This document shows positions 8,222-14,852 of a stretch of 64,000 bases of DNA, piece after piece; the stretch's first letter is position 1; each line of letters opens with the position of its first letter. A program made the position numbers and the translations under genes. The DNA is from Bacteroides acidifaciens (GTDB lineage Bacteria > Bacteroidota > Bacteroidia > Bacteroidales > Bacteroidaceae). The stretch is from assembly GCF_903181435.1 (NCBI RefSeq), contig NZ_CAEUHO010000001.1, positions 2,855,889 through 2,919,888 on the forward strand, given 5' to 3'. The notes beneath the pieces were generated by a model. The model saw nothing but the letters and a program-made list of their open reading frames with translations. It searched no databases and was not told the DNA's origin.

Positions 8222-9898
8222 ATGAAACGATTGACACAGACTTTAGTTCTCTGCCTGCTGACTGCCTTCCCGGCATTGGCGCAGAAAAACTATGTATCCG
8301 AAGTATGGGTTTCCGACCTCGGAAACGGCAAATACAAAAATCCGGTTCTCTATGCCGATTACTCCGACCCCGACGCTTGCCGCGTGGGTGATGATTTTTA
8401 TATGACTTCATCCAGTTTCAACTGTCTGCCGGGATTACAAATACTACATTCCAAAGATTTGGTGAACTGGACGATTATCGGCGCGGCAGTGCCTAACGCC
8501 CTCACTCCTATCGAAACGCCGGAACGCCCGGAACATGGTAATCGTGTATGGGCTCCCGCTATCCGCCATCACGACGGTGAATTCTATATCTTTTGGGGTG
8601 ACCCCGACCAAGGAGCTTTCATGGTGAAAGCCAAAGACCCGAAAGGCCCGTGGAGCGAACCTGTCTTAGTTAAGGCAGGAAAAGGAATCATCGACACCTG
8701 CCCGTTTTGGGATGAGGACGGAAAAGTATATATGGTACACGCATACGCAGGAAGCCGTGCCGGACTGAAAAGTGTAATCACCATCTGTGAGCTGAACGCA
8801 GAGGCTACGAAAGCTATCACTCCTTCACGTATCATATTCGACGGTCACGAAGCGCATCAGACTTGCGAAGGCCCCAAAATGTATAAGAGAAATGACTATT
8901 ACTATATTTTCCATCCGGCAGGTGGCGTACCGACAGGCTGGCAGGTGGTTTTACGTTCCAAGAACATCTACGGCCCTTACGAATGGAAAACCGTACTCGC
9001 ACAAGGCAACTCTCCCGTCAACGGTCCCCATCAGGGAGCATGGGTAGACACTCCTACGGGCGAAGACTGGTTCCTTCACTTTCAAGATGTAGGCGCTTAC
9101 GGCCGTATCATGCACTTGCAACCGATGAAATGGGTGAACGACTGGCCTGTTATCGGCATTGATAAAGACGGTGACGGCTGCGGTGAACCTGTATTGACTT
9201 ACAAGAAACCGAATGTAGGTAAAACATATCCCGTCTGCACTCCGCAGGAAAGTGATGAATTCGACGGCTACACGTTGTCCCCACAGTGGCAATGGCACGC
9301 CAACATTAATGAAAAATGGGCATATTATGCAGGAGACAAGAGTTATGTCAGATTATACTCTTATCCGGTGGTAGAAGATTATAAGAACCTGTGGGATGTA
9401 GCTAACCTCTTATTACAGAAAACTCCTTCCGACAATTTCACCGCAACAATGAAACTCACGTTCACTCCTAATCAAAAGAATAAAGGCGAGCGAACCGGGC
9501 TTGTCGTTATGGGCAGGGATTATGCCGGACTGGTTTTAGAAAATACAGACAAAGGGCTTGTTTTGTCGCAAGTAGAGTGTAAAAGGGCGGACAAGGGAAA
9601 ACCGGAAGAAGTGAAAGCTGCCGTTGACCTTTCCCAGAACACGGTTTATCTGAAGGTACGTTTCAGTTGTGACGGAAAGAAAATCAAAGCCAGCGAAGGC
9701 GGACACGACCTTATTGTGATGTGTAATTTCAGTTATAGCCTCGACGGAAAGAAATTTGAATCACTCGGTGCTCCTTTCCAGGCAAGAGAAGGACAATGGA
9801 TTGGCGCTAAAGTCGGTATGTTCTGCACGCGTCCGGCTATTAAAACGAATGACGGCGGTTGGGCAGACGTGGATTGGTTCCGCATTACGAAGAAGTAA
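8222..9898 (+). CDS. Secreted GH43 glycoside hydrolase with C-terminal beta-sandwich
   Basis: GH43 enzymes are inverting beta-xylosidases, alpha-L-arabinofuranosidases or galactosidases with a five-bladed propeller. The 558-residue protein has a signal peptide (AFPALAQ, cut about residue 20). The catalytic triad is visible: base D49 in YSDPDACR, pKa modulator D158 in GIIDTCPFWDEDG, and acid E216 in QTCEGPKM. Residues from about 345 onward (DEFDGYTLSPQWQWHAN) form the concanavalin-like domain typical of the two-domain subfamilies. The preferred sugar (arabinose or xylose) cannot be told from sequence. Own promoter and terminator. Confidence 0.93.
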   Translation: MKRLTQTLVLCLLTAFPALAQKNYVSEVWVSDLGNGKYKNPVLYADYSDPDACRVGDDFYMTSSSFNCLPGLQILHSKDLVNWTIIGAAVPNALTPIETPERPEHGNRVWAPAIRHHDGEFYIFWGDPDQGAFMVKAKDPKGPWSEPVLVKAGKGIIDTCPFWDEDGKVYMVHAYAGSRAGLKSVITICELNAEATKAITPSRIIFDGHEAHQTCEGPKMYKRNDYYYIFHPAGGVPTGWQVVLRSKNIYGPYEWKTVLAQGNSPVNGPHQGAWVDTPTGEDWFLHFQDVGAYGRIMHLQPMKWVNDWPVIGIDKDGDGCGEPVLTYKKPNVGKTYPVCTPQESDEFDGYTLSPQWQWHANINEKWAYYAGDKSYVRLYSYPVVEDYKNLWDVANLLLQKTPSDNFTATMKLTFTPNQKNKGERTGLVVMGRDYAGLVLENTDKGLVLSQVECKRADKGKPEEVKAAVDLSQNTVYLKVRFSCDGKKIKASEGGHDLIVMCNFSYSLDGKKFESLGAPFQAREGQWIGAKVGMFCTRPAIKTNDGGWADVDWFRITKK

Positions 9899-9918
9899 AA
9901 AAGAGTAACCAAATACTA

Positions 9919-9966
9919 AAAAGACGCCCCTGCACCATGAAAATCTTGCAAGGGCGTCTTTTCTTT
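9919..9966 (+). terminator. Rho-independent terminator after GH43
   Basis: AAGACGCCC and GGGCGTCTT pair, with an extra TGCA/TGCA inside the stem, and are followed by a T-rich run. The run leads into a TATCTTTG at 9969-9976. Confidence 0.9.
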
Positions 9967-10143
9967 TCTATCTTTGTGGACATCAAGGCCGGCCACGATT
10001 CTGTCTTTGTCCATATTTGAGATTTTTTAGTTACACTCCTTAAATATAGGACATTCGTAACAATTAAACGAAGTATGAAGCAGAGTTTGTGCGCTGGCCT
10101 CGGTTTTTATTGTGCCGGTGTAGAAAAAATCGATTTTTCTATA
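9967..10143 (+). other. Intergenic stretch with an orphan -7 element
   Basis: About 300 bp separate GH43 from the HAD gene. TATCTTTG at 9969-9976 could start a transcript into this stretch, which holds an inverted pair TGGACA/TGTCCA (from 9977 and around 10000) and an AAAAATCGATTTTT palindrome near 10124-10137. No open frame of note was seen. A small RNA or long leader is possible but not shown. Confidence 0.3.
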
Positions 10144-10151
10144 TAATTTTG
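10144..10151 (+). promoter_or_regulatory. -7 element for the HAD phosphatase gene
   Basis: TAATTTTG. A transcript starting about 7 bp downstream would leave almost no leader for a start at 10166, so this motif supports the ATG at 10202. Confidence 0.5.
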
Positions 10152-10201
10152 TAAACGAAGAGATTTTGAATTACAGGATTAACAATAAAACTAAGAGTTC
10201 A

Positions 10202-10852
10202 ATGAAGAAACTAGCAATATTCGATTTGGATGGTACATTACTGAATACTATCGCCGACCTGGCACACAGTACCAACTATGCTTTAAATAAATTAGGATAC
10301 CCCACACACGATGTGGAAAAGTATAACTTCATGGTAGGAAATGGTATCAACAAACTCTTTGAACGTGCATTGCCCGAAGGAGAAAAGACAGAAGAGAATG
10401 TACTCCGGGTTAGAAAAGAGTTCGTTCCTTACTATGATGTCCACAATGCAGATGACAGCCGCCCTTATCCGGGTATCTCAGAACTTTTATCTTATTTACA
10501 ATCCGCAGGTATCCAACTTGCCGTAGCTTCCAACAAGTATCAGACAGCTACCGAGAAACTGGTTGCCCATTATTTCCCCGAAATCCGCTTCACTGCCGTT
10601 TTCGGTCAACGGGAAGGGGTAAATGTCAAGCCTGACCCAACAATCGTCTTTGATATTTTGAAATTAGCGAATGTAGAAAAAGAAGATGTCCTCTATGTCG
10701 GTGATTCGGGAGTCGATATGCAAACAGCAGCTAATGCAGGTGTGACAGCTTGTGGCGTAACATGGGGCTTCCGCCCACGGACAGAATTGGAAGAGTTTAG
10801 TCCGGCATATATAGTGGATACAGCCGAAGAGATTAAAAGGCTAATAATCTAG
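10202..10852 (+). CDS. Phosphoglycolate phosphatase-like HAD hydrolase
   Basis: The 216-residue protein has all HAD motifs: nucleophile DLDGTL at the N-terminus (FDLDGTLLNT), motif II Ser (AVASNK), motif III Lys (NVKPDP) and motif IV GDSGVD. The alpha-helical cap between motifs I and II fits Gph/PGP-type subfamily IA enzymes, which dephosphorylate 2-phosphoglycolate or similar small phosphoesters in the cytoplasm. An upstream in-frame ATG at 10166 would add 12 polar residues before the MKKLAIFDLDG start. The later ATG fits the family and the promoter position. Substrate unproven. Confidence 0.9.
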   Translation: MKKLAIFDLDGTLLNTIADLAHSTNYALNKLGYPTHDVEKYNFMVGNGINKLFERALPEGEKTEENVLRVRKEFVPYYDVHNADDSRPYPGISELLSYLQSAGIQLAVASNKYQTATEKLVAHYFPEIRFTAVFGQREGVNVKPDPTIVFDILKLANVEKEDVLYVGDSGVDMQTAANAGVTACGVTWGFRPRTELEEFSPAYIVDTAEEIKRLII

Positions 10853-11180
10853 TGCACAGCAGAATATACGAAAAAATATCAATTCAACGAATATGAGCCA
10901 CGAAGAAATCGCTCTTGCAAATAACTCATACTTGGTTATTATCTATGATGAATCTGAATAAAATCACCAATTATGCCCATATTCTCAATTTTAGATAATT
11001 TATTGGTTTCCCGCAGCACCAATAAAAAAGGCGCGGAAACTATTACGATATTATTTTGTGAAAGGCTCTGGTAAGCCTGCAATCAAATAATAAGTAATAG
11101 CTCCACGCCCATTGAGAGATATATAACAAAATTATATACAACATAGATGTGGAGACAGTCGTTCCAGAATAAAAAAATCA
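10853..11180. other. Gene-free stretch
   Basis: AT-rich sequence with no convincing frame, tRNA or terminator seen after the HAD gene. Confidence 0.4.
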
Positions 11181-11237
11181 AAATCATTTCTAGTATAGCC
11201 TTACACTTCTTCACATACCGGCATATTCATCCCTTTA
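11181..11237 (-). pseudogene. Remnant of the 3' end of an AAA-ATPase/PD-(D/E)XK nuclease gene; left copy of a direct repeat
   Basis: On the minus strand this reads KGMNMPVCEEV followed by a stop at 11201-11203, almost identical to the end of the intact gene at 25621-27372 (KGMDMPVCEEV). The match covers 57 bp (11181-11237 versus 25601-25657) with three mismatches and continues about 20 bp past the stop codon. Further upstream the reading frame is broken by a stop and an apparent short insertion. It is either a decayed paralogue or the duplicated 3' target left by insertion of the fimbrial island. Confidence 0.8.
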
Positions 11238-11293
11238 ACTGCTTTTTATACCATAAGAACTGTAATATCAAGAATTGTCTATAACAACATACT

Positions 11294-11330
11294 AAAAAAC
11301 CTAGAGTGTGGCATTCAAGCACACTCTAGG
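11294..11330 (-). terminator. Terminator of the fimbrial island operon
   Basis: A perfect 11-bp stem, CCTAGAGTGTG (11300-11310) with CACACTCTAGG (11320-11330). On the minus strand it is followed by a T run (plus-strand A run at 11294-11299), so it ends leftward transcription from the HU/small-protein genes. Confidence 0.8.
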
Positions 11331-11391
11331 TATCTCACTACTGCATAATTACTTCAAAATCAACTCACCTACACTATTTTATCTATACCGT

Positions 11392-11577
11392 TTACATATA
11401 TCTTATCGCTACAAGGCATGCCACCAGTACGAGAAGGACAACATTTGCACACAGGCTCGTACATAGTATATATATCATGGATTGTAGCTTATGCAAATCG
11501 ATTTCCATCTTCGTGTCATCTTTACTTGCCGTAAGGACGTTATACAACACATCCATCTGTTCTTTTTCTTCTATCAT
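11392..11577 (-). CDS. Small single-pass membrane protein
   Basis: About 61 residues: a charged N-terminal half (EEKEQMDVLYNV, KDDTKMEIDLHKLQ) and one C-terminal transmembrane helix (YILCTSLCANVVLLVLVACLVAI). The ATG at 11577 is preferred over an upstream in-frame GTG at 11583. It begins 9 bp after the HU gene and is followed by a strong terminator, so it is the last gene of that transcript. No family recognised; the tight spacing makes it likely real. Confidence 0.6.
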   Translation of the reverse strand: MIEEKEQMDVLYNVLTASKDDTKMEIDLHKLQSMIYILCTSLCANVVLLVLVACLVAIRYM

Positions 11578-11586
11578 AGCCACAGA

Positions 11587-11889
11587 TTATTTGTTCGTGC
11601 CATTGTTCTTGCCGACAGGTCTGCTGCCGATCTCCAATCCTGTCCCCGGAACAAACCTCACCACTTTCTTGGCGGGTATCCTCATGCTTCCTCCCGTATA
11701 CGGGTTATGGCCGTTACGTGCCGGACGTTCCTTGACAGCGAACGAACCGAATCCAGGAATCAGGATTTTCTCCTCCTTGTGCATCGCCTCCGTGATGACT
11801 TTCAGCACGGCGTTTACCGCCGTTTCCGATTCTTTCACACTCATACCGCCTGCGGCAGCCACATTACTTACAAATTCTTTCTTGTTCAT
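11587..11889 (-). CDS. HU/IHF-family DNA-binding protein
   Basis: The 100-residue protein has the HU architecture: N-terminal helices, then the beta-arm motif GFGSFAVKERPARNGHNPYTGG and the AKKVVRFVPG strand. HU proteins bend and compact DNA. A copy at the end of a fimbrial island, next to an invertible segment, could assist recombination or local regulation, but this is inference; Bacteroides genomes carry several HU copies. Probably co-transcribed with DUF805 upstream and the small membrane protein downstream. Confidence 0.93.
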   Translation of the reverse strand: MNKKEFVSNVAAAGGMSVKESETAVNAVLKVITEAMHKEEKILIPGFGSFAVKERPARNGHNPYTGGSMRIPAKKVVRFVPGTGLEIGSRPVGKNNGTNK

Positions 11890-11926
11890 TGGATTCGTTT
11901 TTACGTGATACTTTGTTTTCTGTTAT

Positions 11927-12271
11927 TCAATACTTCGGATTGGCGCCCCATGCGTTCAGTTTCTTTTCACCGTCCAGACAGAAAAGATAGAGCAGATAAA
12001 TCCCTCCCGCGACCGGAACAAGGGATATCAACAGCATCCAGCCGCTTTTGCCTCTGTCGTGGAGCCGGCGTACGGAAACAGCTAGTGAAGGGAGCAATAC
12101 ACCCAGTCCGTAAACCATACTGATCCACGGCAATTTTATCAATGTGCCGATAATGCCTAATAAAACCATGACACACATGTTTACCAGCATAAACATCCAG
12201 TACTCCTTACGACGTGCGCGTCCACCGAAGTCTGCGTAATGTTCTCTTATTACTCTCAAATACCAGTTCAT
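11927..12271 (-). CDS. DUF805 membrane protein
   Basis: The 114-residue protein starts MNWYLRVIREHYADFGGRARRKEYW and has about three transmembrane helices with the DUF805 signature RRLHDRGKSGW between helices. The family is widespread and of unknown function. Here it sits between PepSY-like genes and HU with short gaps (about 27 and 37 bp), as part of the long minus-strand gene run. Confidence 0.9.
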   Translation of the reverse strand: MNWYLRVIREHYADFGGRARRKEYWMFMLVNMCVMVLLGIIGTLIKLPWISMVYGLGVLLPSLAVSVRRLHDRGKSGWMLLISLVPVAGGIYLLYLFCLDGEKKLNAWGANPKY

Positions 12272-12298
12272 ATTCTTTTATTTTAGCTTAACATGTGA

Positions 12299-12811
12299 TT
12301 AAAATCTTTCTTCTCTGATGAACCCGCCGTCAATCGAATAGATCAGTTCCAGACCGTTTCCGATGGATATCTCATAGCCTCCCGCTTCACGTTCGGCCTC
12401 GTAAATTCCGGCACCGGGATAGCGCACTGCGATATCCGCAACAATCGTTTCAGGCACGATGCCTTCGGGCAGAAATGTATATTTGCAGTCAACGCTCTTC
12501 CAGTCCCCGGACTCGTAGAATTCGATCTCGGTGCCGTTGCTCAGCCGGACCTCGTACTCCTTTTGCCCGTTATCCCGGTCGCGTTCCGCATACACGAGAC
12601 TTTGTTCCGGGAAATAGGTTTCAATGAAGTTTCGCGCTTTTTCCGGTAGCTTTCTATAAGAGATCTCATCACTACAGCCGGTAAGGCAGAGCAGTGCCAG
12701 CACTAATGCTGACAAAAGCAACTGATATTTGCCGATCTTCTTTCCGTTGTGCTTGCCGCAGCGGGCAAAAGCATTTGTTGTTTCTTTTTTTGTTAAATTG
12801 TTCAGTTCCAT
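12299..12811 (-). CDS. PepSY-like (DUF2874) lipoprotein
   Basis: The 170-residue protein has an unusually long N-terminal region (about 30 residues) before a lipoprotein signal LLCLTGC. It then carries two PepSY-like beta-alpha units: KLPEKARNFIETYFP with a YEVRLSNGTEIEFYESGDWKSV strand set, then a second with AVRYPG and GYEISIGNGLELIYS. The fold resembles the BLIP/PepSY-like family of secreted Bacteroides proteins, thought to bind or inhibit partner proteins; no target is known. A closer start may exist, but no in-frame ATG lies nearer the signal. Confidence 0.8.
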   Translation of the reverse strand: MELNNLTKKETTNAFARCGKHNGKKIGKYQLLLSALVLALLCLTGCSDEISYRKLPEKARNFIETYFPEQSLVYAERDRDNGQKEYEVRLSNGTEIEFYESGDWKSVDCKYTFLPEGIVPETIVADIAVRYPGAGIYEAEREAGGYEISIGNGLELIYSIDGGFIREERF

Positions 12812-12876
12812 ATATTTTTAAGTTATCGGTTTGTCTGGTCCGGAACCTGCCGGAGTGCAGTCTCCGTTGGATTCCT

Positions 12877-14157
12877 TTAAAATATCGTTCCATCGGCTTT
12901 CACACGCAGTTCTACTTCCCGGTTGCCGCTCTCCAGCTCAATGAGGTAGTATTCTTGTTGCGGGGTCTGCACATATTCCATGTCGTCGATTTCGAAGGTG
13001 GCCCATTGCGATGCGGCTATGGCATCCTTCACCGCCTGGGGCAGCGCGTTCGGACGGATGTCCCACTCCGTGTAGACCCATTGGTTGCGTCCGTTGAAAT
13101 ATACCTCCTTCTCAAGGTATTCGTGGAATATCTCCACTTCCAGCAATCCGTCGTCATAGTCGTACTCTACGATGCGTGCACCGGGATATTTCTGATGGAT
13201 AAACGATGATATCTCGACATTCACCATCTGGCCGTTGCCTTGTCCCGGATTGCCTCCCGCCTGCACAAGGGTAAGCGTTCCCTCCGGTGTAATGTCTACT
13301 TTGACATCGCCGTAGCGCGATTCGAGGTCGTAGCGGTAGAACTCGCTGTCGGGAGTTTTGTAGTGGTCGATGTCGTCGATCCGGTAGGTAACATAGTCGC
13401 TGGCTTGCAGCGCGGCGGCGACAGCCTGGGGTATCGTGTTTTTATCTTTAATCTCTGTCTTCGTATACTTCCATACGCCGTTTCCGGCGAAAAGCAGTTC
13501 GCGCCGCACCTGTCCGTCGATGATTTCAACCTCAGTCATGTCGCGCTCGCGGTCGATGTCGGTGATTCTAGCTCCAGGATAGTTGTCGCGGATGTATTGT
13601 TCGATGTTTCCGGAAGGTTTCGAAGGTATATAGTCGGAGTAATCGTAGTCGTTGCCCGAGTCTGTCACTTGCTTCACCAATACACCGTTGTCGGCGTAGT
13701 AGAGGTCCACTTCCGTTTCCCGCCCGTTCTCCTTTTTCTCCACTTCGATGACGTAGATGGTCTCCACGCCGTCACGCTCAAGTTTGTCCACATCGTCTAT
13801 TTCCCAAGGGGCGTTGGCGTATTCGCTGCCGTTGAATGCCTGACGGACGGCGTCCGGAAGTGATGTGAAAGGAATATCAGTTTCCGTCATATACCATACG
13901 CCGCCATTGTCGAACCATGCGGCAAGATCGTTTTCCGTGTCTGGGACGGCACGTGTGGCGGGCATGGAGAAGACAGCCACCACATAGTCGCCTTTAGTCA
14001 GCCAGCGGACATTGCTTGCTCCCGGGTATTTGGTTTCAAGTGCTATCTGCGCCAGCCGGCTCACATCGTTTGTGCCCCCTGCGGGAGCTTCCTCATTTTC
14101 ACAGGCGGCGAGGGTAAGCACCACGCCTGCCGCCATCGTCTTTAATAAATTTTTCAT
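12877..14157 (-). CDS. Multi-PepSY-like lipoprotein
   Basis: The 426-residue protein has a lipobox (LTLAAC, Cys about 19) and tandem PepSY-like modules. Three copies are readable by their YPGA starts (KYPGASNVRW, NYPGARITDI, KYPGARIVEY), and each is followed by an xxxIDDxxx strand (WEIDDVDKLE, YRIDDIDHYK, FEIDDMEYVQ). A Gly-Asn-rich linker (GGNPGQGNGQM) precedes the last copy. It is surface or periplasm-anchored, function unknown. It sits between two shorter PepSY-like genes in the same orientation, downstream of the fimbrial genes. Confidence 0.8.
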   Translation of the reverse strand: MKNLLKTMAAGVVLTLAACENEEAPAGGTNDVSRLAQIALETKYPGASNVRWLTKGDYVVAVFSMPATRAVPDTENDLAAWFDNGGVWYMTETDIPFTSLPDAVRQAFNGSEYANAPWEIDDVDKLERDGVETIYVIEVEKKENGRETEVDLYYADNGVLVKQVTDSGNDYDYSDYIPSKPSGNIEQYIRDNYPGARITDIDRERDMTEVEIIDGQVRRELLFAGNGVWKYTKTEIKDKNTIPQAVAAALQASDYVTYRIDDIDHYKTPDSEFYRYDLESRYGDVKVDITPEGTLTLVQAGGNPGQGNGQMVNVEISSFIHQKYPGARIVEYDYDDGLLEVEIFHEYLEKEVYFNGRNQWVYTEWDIRPNALPQAVKDAIAASQWATFEIDDMEYVQTPQQEYYLIELESGNREVELRVKADGTIF

Positions 14158-14352
14158 ACCTGTTGAATGTTTTTTAATAACTATAAATGAAATTTGCCTT
14201 GATAAAGGTTCTGTTTTAAAAAGGGAGGAGGGTTAGACGTCCCTGAATTGTCTCCCCTAAAAGTATCTGTCCGATCCAGGGCACGTTCATCTCCGCCTAA
14301 TCCTCCTCCAATCTGAAATTGAGTTAAGGTCCGTAATGACGCTTCATTCCGG

Positions 14353-14808
14353 TCAATCGTCGTACCCTATCACGTTGAACCGGCTGTCGAACTTGATTTC
14401 AAGTCCACCGGAAAGCTCAATTTCCCACGTATAAGGGTTGCGTTCGATTTCCTTGATGAACTGTCCGCGGAATAACTCGTTCTTTGCCACGAAGTCGGCA
14501 ATCGGCTTCGGAACAATGCTTGCGGGAACAGGAGAATACTTCCGCTCCACGCTTTCCCAAGAACCGTCGGCGCGAAAGTCCACTTCCGTGCGGTCGGTGT
14601 AGGTTGCTTCGTATTCCACAGTCATTATTTTGTGGTCCGCTACGACGTAAGCGAGCGTAAGATCCTTGAAATGAGTTGTCAGGAACTCTTGAGCGGCTTT
14701 CGGAAGACGTTCGAAACTGATTGCCTCCTCACGCCCGTCGGCATGTGCCGCCTGGGTGCCTAATAGCAACAGTGCGGCAGCCATGAAAAACATTCTTGTT
14801 CTTTTCAT
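14353..14808 (-). CDS. Secreted PepSY-like protein
   Basis: The 151-residue protein has a cleavable signal peptide (LLLLGTQAAHADG) without a lipobox Cys. The mature part repeats the pattern of the neighbouring lipoproteins: RLPKAAQEFLTTHFKD, EYEATYTDRTEVDFRADGSWESV, and a second half ending WEIELSGGLEIKFDSRFNVIGYDD. It follows the putative fimbrial tip gene by 44 bp on the same strand. It might be a periplasmic chaperone or inhibitor linked to the fimbriae; this is speculation from position. Confidence 0.8.
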   Translation of the reverse strand: MKRTRMFFMAAALLLLGTQAAHADGREEAISFERLPKAAQEFLTTHFKDLTLAYVVADHKIMTVEYEATYTDRTEVDFRADGSWESVERKYSPVPASIVPKPIADFVAKNELFRGQFIKEIERNPYTWEIELSGGLEIKFDSRFNVIGYDD

Positions 14809-14852
14809 AATTTAAAATGAATTGATTATTGAATATTGGGGTGACAGTTACT

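Noticed and set aside
11281..11340. Relation between the 11300-11330 terminator and the palindrome array
   Set aside because: They share CACTCTAG only; the hairpin is fully explained as a minus-strand terminator.
13240..13863. Long plus-strand frame opposite the multi-PepSY gene
   Set aside because: Its translation has no domain pattern and it mirrors codon usage of the minus-strand gene with clear repeats and a lipobox.
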